Source: Lentisalinibacter orientalis (GTDB taxonomy: Bacteria > Pseudomonadota > Gammaproteobacteria > Steroidobacterales > Woeseiaceae). From it: DNA of 64,000 nt. The translations under genes were made by a program, and so were the position numbers. Every line of letters starts with the position of its first letter. The stretch's first letter is position 1. The stretch spans positions 930,001 through 994,000 of the forward strand of contig NZ_JAPDRJ010000001.1 in the NCBI RefSeq assembly GCF_040706535.1. The letters are read 5' to 3'. This document shows positions 25,673 through 33,982 of the stretch, in pieces. Under the pieces are notes generated by a model. The model was not told where the DNA came from and ran no database searches. It was given only the letters and a program-made list of their open reading frames with translations.

Positions 25673-27355
25673 TCAGTCGAGGAAGGACCGGATGATGCTG
25701 GCCCTGGCATGCACGCCGGGCCCTGCCTCGGCCAGCATCGCCCGCGGGCAGCGTTCCGCCGCCTCGCGGGTACCCCGGTCGCGGACGTCGTCCGGATCGG
25801 CGATGAACAGCGCGGACTGCTCCAGCCCGGACAGGGTGCCGATGACGTCCCGTGCCAGGCAGCGCGCGGCGAGCGCGCCGTAGTGGGCCGGCTGGCGCAG
25901 CAGGTCCACGGTCTGGGCGTGCAGCCGGCCCGGGTCCAGGTCCGGGGTGCGGCGGCGGATGCTCGCCGTGTCCCGCCCGTACCAGGGCCAGTTCAGCTCC
26001 CGGTCCCGCAGCATGGTCCAGGCGGCGAGCAGATGGCCGCCGTCCGGGCGGGGCGTGAGCGGCACGCAGTAGTCGGCGGCCAGTGCCTCGCGCTCCGCGC
26101 GGCCGGCGACGGGCACGCCCTCGAAGACGAGGCGGCCGATTCGTTCGCCGCCGGCGCGGGCCAGCTCCAGCGCGACGGGTGCGGCCGTGAATGTGGCGAC
26201 GACGTCCACGCGGGGCCAGTCGAGTTCCTCCAGCAGATGCAGCAGGTCGGCGGCGAATCGTTCCGGTCCGGGGTCGGCGGCAGCCGAGGACTCGCCGCAG
26301 CCGGGCGGATCCAGGGTCAGCGTGCGGCGGTCGGCGGCCAGCGCGTCGGCGAGCGGCGCTGCACTCGCCGCACTGCCCGGCAGTTCCGGCAGCAGCAGCA
26401 CCGGCGCATGCCGCGACGAGGGCTCGCCATGGAAGCGCAGCCGCAACTGCTGCCCTTCCCGTGCCTGCCAGTAGCTCCGGGCGGGACCCGGGCGGCCGGC
26501 GACCTCGCCGAGCCCCGGCAGGCGCACGCCGGCCACGTAGTCGCCGTGGTTCGCGAACAGCTCCCGGAGCCGGGCGCGCCAGACGTTGCGGTCGGCGGGC
26601 AGCGGCTCGCGCCGCACTCCCTCGGGCAGGGTCTCCGGCAAACGCTCGAGATGGGAGTAGAGCACGTCGTCCCGCCGGCACATCACCACCGCCGGGTCCT
26701 GCACGCGGCCGAGGGCCGGCACCGGGTCGTAGCGCATTGCCGCGGCATAGGCATCCGGGTAATGCGTGCCTGCCATCAGCAGGTCGAGTGCGTAGCGGTG
26801 CAGCGCCTCCGGGGGCGGCAGCTCCATGGCGAGGCGGTGCTCCGCGGTGTGGGAGAACCAGGGGAAGAAGCGGTGCAGGTCCCGCGTCCGGGCCCAGGTC
26901 GTCGCGAGGTAGGCGCCGTCGTCGGTGATCCGGAACGGCGCCATGTAGCGCTCGATGAAGGCGTCCGGGACCGGCTCGACGGGCACCGACAGCCCGTCCA
27001 TTACGATCAGCGACGCCCGGCCCGGATGGCGCACGGCGAACTCCAGCGCGATCTTGGAGCTGGTGTGGTAGCCGTACACGGGGCATGCGGGCAGTGCCAG
27101 CGCATCGAGGGTGGCGGCCAGCGCGTCGGCGAAGTCGCCGATGTCCGGCGCGGCCGTCGCCAGCGGATCGGAATCCCCGTAGCCGGGCGTGTCCAGGGCA
27201 ATGGCCGTCCAGCGGTCGGCGAGCGCCTCGACGAGCGGCTCGTGCAGCACGGAGGAGCGCGGCGAGTCGTGCAGCAGGATCACCGGCGGGCCGCTGCCGG
27301 CCGCCCGGTAGTGCACCTGGCCCCAGGGCACGTTCGCATAGCCTTTGTGAATCAC
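25673..27355 (-). CDS. Tandem alpha/beta-hydrolase-fold protein lacking nucleophile serines
   Basis: The 560-aa protein contains two consecutive alpha/beta-hydrolase domains (about 1-275 and 300-560). In domain 1 the fold landmarks are clear (PPVILLHDSPRSS, ALDTPGYGDSD), but the nucleophile elbow reads G-Y-H97-T-S, with His where Ser is expected. In domain 2 (VLLLPELPGSAAS, TLDPPGCGESS) the elbow reads A-T-F-T-A. Both Ser nucleophiles are therefore missing, so ordinary esterase chemistry is unlikely. It may be a non-hydrolytic alpha/beta protein (lyase, dioxygenase-like or binding role). It is divergent from a hydrolase with an intact GHSMG. Confidence 0.78.
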   Translation of the reverse strand: MIHKGYANVPWGQVHYRAAGSGPPVILLHDSPRSSVLHEPLVEALADRWTAIALDTPGYGDSDPLATAAPDIGDFADALAATLDALALPACPVYGYHTSSKIALEFAVRHPGRASLIVMDGLSVPVEPVPDAFIERYMAPFRITDDGAYLATTWARTRDLHRFFPWFSHTAEHRLAMELPPPEALHRYALDLLMAGTHYPDAYAAAMRYDPVPALGRVQDPAVVMCRRDDVLYSHLERLPETLPEGVRREPLPADRNVWRARLRELFANHGDYVAGVRLPGLGEVAGRPGPARSYWQAREGQQLRLRFHGEPSSRHAPVLLLPELPGSAASAAPLADALAADRRTLTLDPPGCGESSAAADPGPERFAADLLHLLEELDWPRVDVVATFTAAPVALELARAGGERIGRLVFEGVPVAGRAEREALAADYCVPLTPRPDGGHLLAAWTMLRDRELNWPWYGRDTASIRRRTPDLDPGRLHAQTVDLLRQPAHYGALAARCLARDVIGTLSGLEQSALFIADPDDVRDRGTREAAERCPRAMLAEAGPGVHARASIIRSFLD

Positions 27356-27462
27356 GGTGCCTCCGTCTGCCGCAACCGCATCCGCGCGTCAACGTTTCCC
27401 CGGGCCTTGCCGAGCGCTTACACTCGCCGCCGGCCCCGCCCAGTCCAGTGCACAGGAATACC

Positions 27463-28347
27463 ATGCCCGACCGTTACCGTCCGAGAGTCCCGCGCTATGC
27501 AGCCCGTCACGAGATCCGAGGGGTAACCTACCACGTGAACCTCTGGGGCGAGCGGGACGCGCCGTTGCTCGTGCTGCTGCACGGCTGGGGCGATGCCGGC
27601 TCCACCTTCCAGTTCGTCGTGGACGCGCTGCAGCGCGACTGGTTCGTCGTCGCGCCGGACTGGCGCGGATTCGGCAAGTCCCGGCACCGCACCTACGGCT
27701 ACTGGTTCCCCGACTACCTGGCGGACCTGGACGAGCTGCTGGCCGTCTACAGCCCGGACGAGCCCGCCCGGGTGGTCGGCCACAGCATGGGCGCGAATAT
27801 CCTCTCGCTGTACGGCGGCGTGATGCCGGAGCGGATCGCCAGGCTGGTGAACATCGAGGGTTTCGGCCTGCGCAACGGCGATCCGGCGGACGCGCCCAAG
27901 CGCTACCGGGAATGGATCGAGGACCAGAGCCGCAACAAGCGCTATTCGCGCTACGATCGCTTCGAGGAGCTGGCGGAGCGGGTGAAGAAGCGCAGCCCGA
28001 CGCTGGCCGACGACCGGGCGCTGTTCGTCGCCGAGCGCTGGGCCGAGGTGGACGAGGACGGCAAGGTCACGCTCAGGGCGGACCCGGCCCACAAACTGCG
28101 CAACCCGGTGCTCTACCGCCGCGCCGAGGCCGAGGCCTGCTGGCACGCCGTCACGGCGCCGGTGCTGTTCGTGATCGGCGGCAACACCGATTTCAGCTCG
28201 CCGGACATGCGCTGGGTGGACGCCGACAACGCCTTCGGCGCCTTCCCCCGGCTCACCAAGCTCACCATCCCGGGCGCCGGACACATGGTGCATTTCGAGC
28301 AGCCGGAGGCGCTCGCCGGCGCCATCGAGGAGTTCATGCTCGACTGA
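27463..28347 (+). CDS. Alpha/beta hydrolase
   Basis: The 294-aa protein starts at ATG 27463 (MPDRYRPRVPRYAARHE) with AGGA 6 bp upstream. It shows oxyanion HGWGDAGS, PDWRGFGKSR, nucleophile elbow VVGHSMGANI, a cap domain rich in charged residues (WIEDQSRNKRYSRYD) and catalytic His in PGAGHMVHFEQPE. The acid is probably Asp near GGNTDFSSPD. Likely an esterase or epoxide/haloalkane-type hydrolase; substrate unknown. It faces the nucleophile-less tandem protein across 107 bp. Confidence 0.9.
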   Translation: MPDRYRPRVPRYAARHEIRGVTYHVNLWGERDAPLLVLLHGWGDAGSTFQFVVDALQRDWFVVAPDWRGFGKSRHRTYGYWFPDYLADLDELLAVYSPDEPARVVGHSMGANILSLYGGVMPERIARLVNIEGFGLRNGDPADAPKRYREWIEDQSRNKRYSRYDRFEELAERVKKRSPTLADDRALFVAERWAEVDEDGKVTLRADPAHKLRNPVLYRRAEAEACWHAVTAPVLFVIGGNTDFSSPDMRWVDADNAFGAFPRLTKLTIPGAGHMVHFEQPEALAGAIEEFMLD

Positions 28348-28380
28348 GACGGCCCTCGACAGCTGGTGATCCATCCACTA

Positions 28381-28396
28381 CTGTACGCTGATACAG
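28381..28396 (+). promoter_or_regulatory. LexA (SOS) box upstream of the helicase
   Basis: CTGTACGCTGATACAG fits the gammaproteobacterial LexA consensus CTGT-N8-ACAG exactly. It is the centre of a longer perfect palindrome with 9-bp arms (28377-28385 and 28392-28400, ACTACTGTA/TACAGTAGT). It lies 117 bp upstream of the helicase ATG, as expected for a damage-inducible repair gene. Confidence 0.8.
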
Positions 28397-28415
28397 TAGT
28401 AAGCCGCCGAGCCGT

Positions 28416-28481
28416 GGCCTGTCCGTGGACGATCCTCGGACCATACCCGGACCGTCCTGGGACGATTCCGGGACGATCCGT
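28416..28481. repeat. Tandem 11-bp repeat array between SOS box and helicase
   Basis: Five consecutive 11-bp units start with GGAC at 28427, 28438, 28449, 28460 and 28471 (approximate consensus GGACSATYCYS). A degenerate sixth unit, GGCCTGTCCGT, lies at 28416. The 11-bp period is close to one DNA helical turn, so the units face one side of the helix. The array is non-coding in the window's gene model and fills the space between the LexA box and the start codon. Confidence 0.8.
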
Positions 28482-28512
28482 GGCCCACGGGTGCGGCCGA
28501 TGAACCCGCGCG

Positions 28513-30636
28513 ATGAAAGATACGGTTGCAGAAAACCAGCCACCGGCGGACGCCGCGGCGGCGCCGCCCGAGCATCTGGCCCGCCTGAATCCGGCCCAGC
28601 GGGAGGCGGCGGCGTGGGGCGAGCGCGCGGCGGGCGGCGGCTTCCGCGCCGGACCGCTGCTGGTGATCGCCGGCGCCGGCACCGGCAAGACGATGACGCT
28701 GGCCCACCGGGTGGCCAACCTGGTGATCGAGGGCGTCGATCCCGACCGCATCCTGCTGCTGACCTTCACACGGCGGGCGGCGGAGGAGATGCTGCGCCGG
28801 GCCCGGGCCATCGTGCGCCGCTCGCTCCGGCTCTCCGAGGACTCGCGGGCCGTGCGGTTCGCCTGGTCCGGCACCTTCCACTCGGTCGCCAACCGGCTGC
28901 TGCGACACTATGCCCGCAACGTCGGGCTGGACCCCGCGTTCTCCGTGCTGGACCGCGGCGACGCGGCGGACCTGGTGGACCTGGTGCGCCACGAGCTGGG
29001 CCTGAGCGCCAAGGCAAAGCGTTTCCCGAAGAAAGACACCTGTCTCGCCATCTATTCCCGCTGCGTCAACGCCCGGGAAGACATCGGCGACTGCCTGCGC
29101 ACGTCCTATCCCTGGTGCGGCGACTGGGAGCAGGAGCTGCGCGAGCTCTTCCGCCGTTACGTCGAGACGAAGCAGCAGCACCAGGCGCTGGACTACGACG
29201 ACCTGCTGCTCTACTGGTATCACCTGGTGTCTGACCCGGAGCTGGCGGCGGCCATCGGTGCACGCTTCGACCACGTGCTGGTGGACGAGTACCAGGACAC
29301 CAACGTGCTGCAGGCCGAGATCCTCCACGCGATCAAGCCCCGCGGCGAGGGCGTCACGGTGGTGGGCGACGACGCCCAGTCCATCTATTCCTTCCGCGCC
29401 GCGGAGGTGGAGAACATTCTGTCGTTCCCGGAACGCTACGCGCCGCCGGCGCGGGTGGTCACCCTGGAGCGCAATTACCGCTCGCTGCAGCCGATCCTGG
29501 ATGCCGCCAACGCGCTCATCGCCGAGGGCGAGGCGCAGTACGACAAGCAGCTCTGGTCGGAGCAGGGCTCCGGGCGGAGGCCCTGCTACGTCACCGTGGA
29601 AGACGTGGACGCGGAGACCGACTACGTGGTCGGCCGGGTGCTGGCGAACCGGGAGGCGGGCCTGGAACTGAAGCAGCAGGCCGTGCTGTTCCGCGGCGCG
29701 CATTCGAGCGACCGGCTCGAGCTGGAACTCGTCCGCCGCAATATCCCCTACGTGAAGTACGGCGGGCTCAAGTTCCTGGAGGCCGCCCACGTCAAGGACA
29801 TGCTGGCGGTGCTGAAGTGGGCCGACAACCCGAAGAACCGGGTGGCGGCCTTCCGGGTGCTGAAGCTGCTGGAGGGCATGGGTCCGGCCCACGCCGGGCG
29901 CTGCTACGAGTACGTGGCGGCGGCCGACTATTCGCTGTCGGCGCTGTCGGCATTCCGCCCGCCGGCCGCCGCGCGGGAAGACTGGCCGGCGCTGGCCGAA
30001 CTGATGCGCTCGCTGGCCGGCCAGCCGGCCGCGGGCGCGTGGCAGACCCAGGTGGCGGAGGTGCGCCGCTGGTACCAGCCGCACCTGGAGCGCCTGTACG
30101 ATGCTGCCGAACCGCGCTCGGCGGACCTCGAACACCTGGAGCGGATCGCCGGCAAGTACACCACCCGGGAGCGGTTCCTGTCCGAGCTCACGCTGGACCC
30201 GCCCCAGTCCACCGGCGACCTGTCCGGCGACCCGCTGCTGGACGAGGACTACCTGATCCTGTCGACGGTGCACTCGGCCAAGGGCCAGGAGTGGGACTCG
30301 GTGTTCATCCTGAACGTCTCCGACGGCAGCTTCCCCTCCGAATTCTCCACGGCGAGCCCCGAGCTCATCGAGGAGGAGCGCCGCCTGCTGTACGTGGCCA
30401 TGACCCGGGCCAAGCGTGACCTGCACCTGATCGCGCCGCTGCGCTACCACGTGACCCAGCAGCACCGCCACGGCGACCGCCATGTCTACGGCGCGCGCAG
30501 CCGCTTCCTCACCGAGCGGGTGCTCGGCACGCTGGAACTGGTATTCCATGCCGCTCCCGGCACGGGGGACGGCGGCGGCCTCTGCACGAGCGACCGGCGC
30601 ATCGACGTGGCCGGCAGGCTGCGCGGCATGTGGTGA
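28513..30636 (+). CDS. UvrD/Rep-family DNA helicase
   Basis: The 707-aa SF1A helicase contains motif I AGAGTGKT (53-60), Ia LLLTFTRRAAEEML, motif II VLVDEYQDTN, motif III VVGDDAQSIYSFRAA, motif IV LERNYRS, motif V STVHSAKGQEWDSVF and motif VI RRLLYVAMTRAKRDLHL, all intact. Accessory 1B/2B regions are present but the C-terminal part is shorter than in UvrD or Rep. It is a 3'-5' translocase acting in repair or replication restart. The SOS box upstream predicts damage induction. The Shine-Dalgarno is weak at ATG 28513; no better start lies upstream of the Q-motif (LNPAQREA). Confidence 0.94.
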   Translation: MKDTVAENQPPADAAAAPPEHLARLNPAQREAAAWGERAAGGGFRAGPLLVIAGAGTGKTMTLAHRVANLVIEGVDPDRILLLTFTRRAAEEMLRRARAIVRRSLRLSEDSRAVRFAWSGTFHSVANRLLRHYARNVGLDPAFSVLDRGDAADLVDLVRHELGLSAKAKRFPKKDTCLAIYSRCVNAREDIGDCLRTSYPWCGDWEQELRELFRRYVETKQQHQALDYDDLLLYWYHLVSDPELAAAIGARFDHVLVDEYQDTNVLQAEILHAIKPRGEGVTVVGDDAQSIYSFRAAEVENILSFPERYAPPARVVTLERNYRSLQPILDAANALIAEGEAQYDKQLWSEQGSGRRPCYVTVEDVDAETDYVVGRVLANREAGLELKQQAVLFRGAHSSDRLELELVRRNIPYVKYGGLKFLEAAHVKDMLAVLKWADNPKNRVAAFRVLKLLEGMGPAHAGRCYEYVAAADYSLSALSAFRPPAAAREDWPALAELMRSLAGQPAAGAWQTQVAEVRRWYQPHLERLYDAAEPRSADLEHLERIAGKYTTRERFLSELTLDPPQSTGDLSGDPLLDEDYLILSTVHSAKGQEWDSVFILNVSDGSFPSEFSTASPELIEEERRLLYVAMTRAKRDLHLIAPLRYHVTQQHRHGDRHVYGARSRFLTERVLGTLELVFHAAPGTGDGGGLCTSDRRIDVAGRLRGMW

Positions 30637-30701
30637 GTCTCCGCTGCCGGCGCTCGCTGGTAGACTAGGCCGATCCGAGCCGAAACCACGGGGGACCCAC
30701 C

Positions 30702-32003
30702 ATGCGCCGGAACCGATTTCTCATACTCGCACTGATCGCCTTTGCGCCCGCTCTGGCGAGCGCGGAACTCGCCGACACGCTGAAGGCCGAGGCGCGGGCC
30801 GCCGAGCCCCGGGTGATCGAGTGGCGGCGCCACTTCCACGAGCATCCGGAGCTCAGCAACCGGGAGTTCGAGACCGCGAAGAAGGTGGCCGAGGAGCTCC
30901 GTGCCATGGGGCTGGAGGTGGAGACCGGTATCGCTCACACCGGCGTGGTGGCGCATCTCGAGGGCGGCAAGCCCGGGCCACTGGTGGCGCTGCGCGCGGA
31001 CATGGACGCCCTGCCGGTCACCGAGCGCGTGGATCTGCCGTTCGCCTCGAAAGCGAAGGGCACCTACCGGGGCCGCGAGGTAGGCGTGATGCACGCCTGC
31101 GGCCACGACACCCACATGGCAATGCTGCTCGGGGCCGCCCGGGCGCTGACGGCGGTGCGTGACGAGCTGCCCGGTTCCGTGATGTTCATCTTCCAGCCGG
31201 CCGAGGAAGGCGCCCCGGAGGGTGAGGAAGGCGGCGCCGAGCTGATGCTGAAAGAGGGCATCTTCGACGAACGTCTGCCGGAGGCCGTGTTCGGCCTGCA
31301 CGTCAGCTCCATGCTGCCAGCGGGCATGGTCGGCTACCGGGCCGGCCCGGCCATGGCGAGCGCCGACCGCTTCGAGATCTTGGTGCGCGGCCGCCAGACC
31401 CACGGCTCCCGTCCCTGGGGCGGTGTGGACCCGATCGTCGTCGCCTCGCAGATCGTCACCGCCGCCCAGAGCATCGTCAGCCGCCAGGTGGACATCACCG
31501 CAGCGCCGGCGGTGCTCTCCTTCGGCGTCATCGAGGGCGGCATCCGCAACAACATCATCCCCGACGAAGTGACGCTGATCGGCACCATCCGCAACTTCGA
31601 CATGGACATCCGCAAGTCCATCCACGAGAAGCTGGAACGCACCGCACGGCTTACGGCGGAGAGTTACGGGGCGACGGCGGAGACCACCATCGACCTCGGT
31701 TATCCGGTGACGGTCAACGATCCGGAGCTCACCAACGACATGCTCGACACCGTGGTGCGCGTCGCCGGCGAGGGCCGCGTGATCGAGGCGCCGCTGATCA
31801 CGGGTGCCGAGGACTTCTCCTACTACGCGCAGCGCACGCCCGGCCTGTTCCTGTTCCTGGGCGTCACGCCGCCGGGCGAGGACCCGATGACCGCACCCTC
31901 CAACCACTCGCCGCTGTTCTACGTGGACGAGAGTGCGCTGGTCACCGGCGTGGAACTCCTCACCGGGCTGACGCTGGATTTCATGCGCGCGCAAAAAATG
32001 TAG
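30702..32003 (+). CDS. Secreted M20D-family amidohydrolase (hippurate/aminoacylase-like)
   Basis: The 433-aa protein has a signal peptide (1-21, FLILALIAFAPALASA). M20 motifs follow: ALRADMDALPV, metal ligands in MHACGHDTHMAML, catalytic Glu in FQPAEEGAPEGEE, the dimerisation-domain HGSRPWGGVDP and ligand EDFSYYA. It probably cleaves N-acyl amino acids in the periplasm. A TAGACT hexamer at 30661-30666 may be the -10. The stop codon TAG (32001-32003) is not ancestral-looking: it is the TAG of a GTAGGA REP element beginning at base 32000. Confidence 0.9.
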   Translation: MRRNRFLILALIAFAPALASAELADTLKAEARAAEPRVIEWRRHFHEHPELSNREFETAKKVAEELRAMGLEVETGIAHTGVVAHLEGGKPGPLVALRADMDALPVTERVDLPFASKAKGTYRGREVGVMHACGHDTHMAMLLGAARALTAVRDELPGSVMFIFQPAEEGAPEGEEGGAELMLKEGIFDERLPEAVFGLHVSSMLPAGMVGYRAGPAMASADRFEILVRGRQTHGSRPWGGVDPIVVASQIVTAAQSIVSRQVDITAAPAVLSFGVIEGGIRNNIIPDEVTLIGTIRNFDMDIRKSIHEKLERTARLTAESYGATAETTIDLGYPVTVNDPELTNDMLDTVVRVAGEGRVIEAPLITGAEDFSYYAQRTPGLFLFLGVTPPGEDPMTAPSNHSPLFYVDESALVTGVELLTGLTLDFMRAQKM

Positions 32004-32377
32004 GAGGGCCTTCAGGCCCGATGAGGTTCTCTTGGCGTAGGCCCGCTAGCGGCCGGGGTGGACTGCTGGGGACGCTCAGTCGGACGTCCTGTCCTCCTTC
32101 GCTTCGGCCGGGCCTCCTTCCCGTCGTCCTGGCTCCAGTCGGCCCGGACGACCCCCGCAGTCCACCCCGGCCGCTGGCGGGCCCGTAGCCGAGACGCCTG
32201 GCACACGTTAGCTGACGCTTCTGACCGGCAGGCCCTTCACGCCACCCCGAGGCGGCCGTCATGCGGGGGTATCCATCGCCGCGACCTTTTGTCGGGAGCA
32301 AGATGGATACCCCCGCATGACGGCCACGAAAGAACGGGGGTCTCGCAGGGCCGGGTCGGGCCTGAAGGCCCTCCTAC
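32000..32377. repeat. Composite palindromic element bounded by inverted GTAG REPs
   Basis: A perfect 22-bp inverted pair of GTAG-type REPs (32000-32021 and 32356-32377) encloses two further large inverted repeats. The first has 27-bp arms at 32040-32066 and 32157-32183 with one wobble mismatch. The second has perfect 24-bp arms at 32254-32277 and 32302-32325, whose 24-base loop itself contains CGAC/GTCG. There is no coding potential. The unit looks like a mobile REP doublet with cargo palindromes, or nested insertions of several palindrome families. Confidence 0.85.
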
Positions 32378-32646
32378 GGAGTTATTGACGTCTGCCGGCC
32401 GACTCTGATTAATATAAAGGCGGTTGGTTAGGCCGGAATTGTGAATCCTTTCACGCTGTCACGGGGGGCAGACGTGAAGCCGGTCACGACAACCGCCCGG
32501 TTTCGGTCCGAAACTGGGATTGCGCGGTTGGCTCGGGGGATGAGCCTTCGCTCAGGCCCTGCGCACACCTCTGTGCGAAGTGGACGTGGAGTTCATTCGC
32601 CAGGCCGGCCGATATCGTGCTCGCGCGAGTCGAGGAGGTGTGGCGC
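32004..32646. other. 643-bp gene-free region
   Basis: The left half is the composite palindromic element. The right half (32378-32646) holds an AT-rich stretch (GATTAATATAAAGG near 32406-32419), a CRP-like sequence (32440-32455), a 9-bp inverted repeat ACGTCTGCC/GGCAGACGT (32388-32396, 32467-32475) and a hairpin CGCACA-cctc-TGTGCG near 32561-32577. The Shine-Dalgarno of the next gene follows. No ORF with coding character. Confidence 0.6.
32440..32455. promoter_or_regulatory. Possible CRP-like half-conserved site
   Basis: TGTGAATCCTTTCACG matches TGTGA-N6-TCACA at 9 of 10 defined bases. It lies between an AT-rich stretch and the gene at 32647, inside a 9-bp inverted repeat. Weaker support than the 16664 site because the outer A/T-rich flank is present only on the left. 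Confidence 0.35.
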
Positions 32647-33315
32647 ATGCAAAAAAAATGGGGTAGGAGGGGCTTCAGCCCCGGGCAACGATTGGACGGC
32701 CGGGGCACCGTCATCCCGGTCAGCAACCTGCAGCAATATTTCCACGAAAGCATCGAGGAAGTGGTCTCCCGCCAGTCGGTGGAGATTGACCCTCACGCCA
32801 CTCACTACGTCGTCAACCTGCTTACCCTGTATTCGCGCTCCGAGGCGCTGTACGAGGACGCCGGCGGCCACTACGGGCTGAAGCCGCTGGCCATCATGAT
32901 GCGCGACGCCGTCGACGCGCCGACGCTGGAGGAACGTCAGTTCGCGCTGCAGCGTCTCGGCGACGTGGCGCTGTTCATCGCCGGCTGTTTCGCCGACAGC
33001 CTGGCCGAGAAGCTGGTGGATCTCGACTACTACATCTACATGGGCGGCAGCGCCTACGGCTCGCTGTCCGACGAGATGCGCGGCAGCATACGGGGCCGGG
33101 CCTTCTCGGCGATCTTCGGGGAGCTCGCGCGCAAGTTCCAGGTCATGGTGGACGTGCTGAACGAGGTCAGCGAATCGGCGCGGACCAGCCAGGACCGCGA
33201 CATCCTCCGGCTCTACGAGGTCTGGCTGAAGACGGGCAGCCAGAGGGCGGAGGCACTCCTGCGCCGCGAAGGCATCGAGCCGCTGTCCGACAGCCGTCCC
33301 GGCACCCGGCACTGA
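32647..33315 (+). CDS. Conserved protein of unknown function with a REP-encoded N-terminus
   Basis: The predicted start ATG 32647 has an excellent Shine-Dalgarno (GAGGAGG at 32632-32638), giving 222 aa. Codons 6-13 (GRRGFSPG) are read from a GTAG REP at 32663-32685. The conserved part appears to begin at VIPVSNLQQYFHESIEEVV (about residue 22), so the REP seems to sit in frame inside the gene's 5' end. TTG 32692 is an alternative start. The body is alpha-helical (QRLGDVALFIAGCFADSL, VDLDYYIYMGGSAYGSLSD) and ends VWLKTGSQRAEALLRREGIEP. No enzymatic motif. It pairs with the next gene, 3 bp away. Confidence 0.75.
   Translation: MQKKWGRRGFSPGQRLDGRGTVIPVSNLQQYFHESIEEVVSRQSVEIDPHATHYVVNLLTLYSRSEALYEDAGGHYGLKPLAIMMRDAVDAPTLEERQFALQRLGDVALFIAGCFADSLAEKLVDLDYYIYMGGSAYGSLSDEMRGSIRGRAFSAIFGELARKFQVMVDVLNEVSESARTSQDRDILRLYEVWLKTGSQRAEALLRREGIEPLSDSRPGTRH
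32663..32685 (+). repeat. GTAG-type REP inside the 5' end of a gene
   Basis: The GTAGGA head is followed by a GGGGCT-TC-AGCCCC hairpin. It lies 16 bp after the ATG with the strongest ribosome-binding site, and is read through in frame without a stop (the TAG is out of frame). Confidence 0.85.
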
Positions 33316-33318
33316 GCC

Positions 33319-33972
33319 GTGCGCGTCACCGATCTGCAGGAACGCCTCGCCGCGCTTTACCAGCTCGAGCACGGGCTGGCCATCGAGGACTTCCTGGTCA
33401 CCGATGCGGCCACCGCGGGCGCCCTGACGCCGCCCGGTGCCCGCGGGCATCTGGACGAGCGCCTGCTGCTCCGCCACGACGGCGACGAGGTCTCGCTGAC
33501 GCTGTACCTGGACGACGCCCTGCTGGCGCGGCTCAGAGAGCGCAACCCGCTGGACGAGCTGGACGACGACGACCTCGACGACCTCTGGACTGCGGTGGAA
33601 GGCATCAGCCACTTCAATTACGTGGTGCACAACGCCACGGCGCGGCGCGAGGTCACGCTGCTGGAGCTGGAGCTTCAGGCCGAGGTGGACAAATTCGTGA
33701 GCACCGTGCTGCTGGCCCGCGAGCAGGGCCGGCGGGCGGTGGCCTCACGGCTGCATCATCTCCTGTTCGAGCGGATGTCGCTGGACCGCGAGCTCGGCGA
33801 TGAGGAGCGCGAGCGCTACCGTCTGGCCAACGACTACGCCGGGCGATTCTGCCGCCGCATCGGCGCCCGCCTGCACGATGCCGGTGAGGACGTCATGGGC
33901 GAGCTCAGGAAGTTCTACCGCTACTCCCAGCGGCAGAAGATCAGCCATATCCACGCCTGCGCGTGGAGCTGA
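33319..33972 (+). CDS. Conserved protein of unknown function (partner of preceding gene)
   Basis: The 217-aa product starts at GTG 33319, 3 bp after the preceding stop. It has an N-terminal segment VTDLQERLAALYQLEHGL, an Asp-rich stretch (ELDDDDLDDLW near residue 80), SHFNYVVHNATARREVTLLELELQAEVDKF, and the distinctive end FYRYSQRQKISHIHACAW. No membrane segments. The pair is probably a conserved two-gene unit; function not recognised. Confidence 0.75.
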   Translation: MRVTDLQERLAALYQLEHGLAIEDFLVTDAATAGALTPPGARGHLDERLLLRHDGDEVSLTLYLDDALLARLRERNPLDELDDDDLDDLWTAVEGISHFNYVVHNATARREVTLLELELQAEVDKFVSTVLLAREQGRRAVASRLHHLLFERMSLDRELGDEERERYRLANDYAGRFCRRIGARLHDAGEDVMGELRKFYRYSQRQKISHIHACAWS

Positions 33973-33982
33973 AAGGCCGCCG

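Noticed and set aside
28416..28481. 11-bp repeats as a CRISPR array
   Set aside because: Units are far too short, directly adjacent without spacers, and no cas genes are present.
32040..32325. Large palindromes as integron attC sites
   Set aside because: No integrase or cassette structure, and the arms are flanked by REPs instead of attC core sites.
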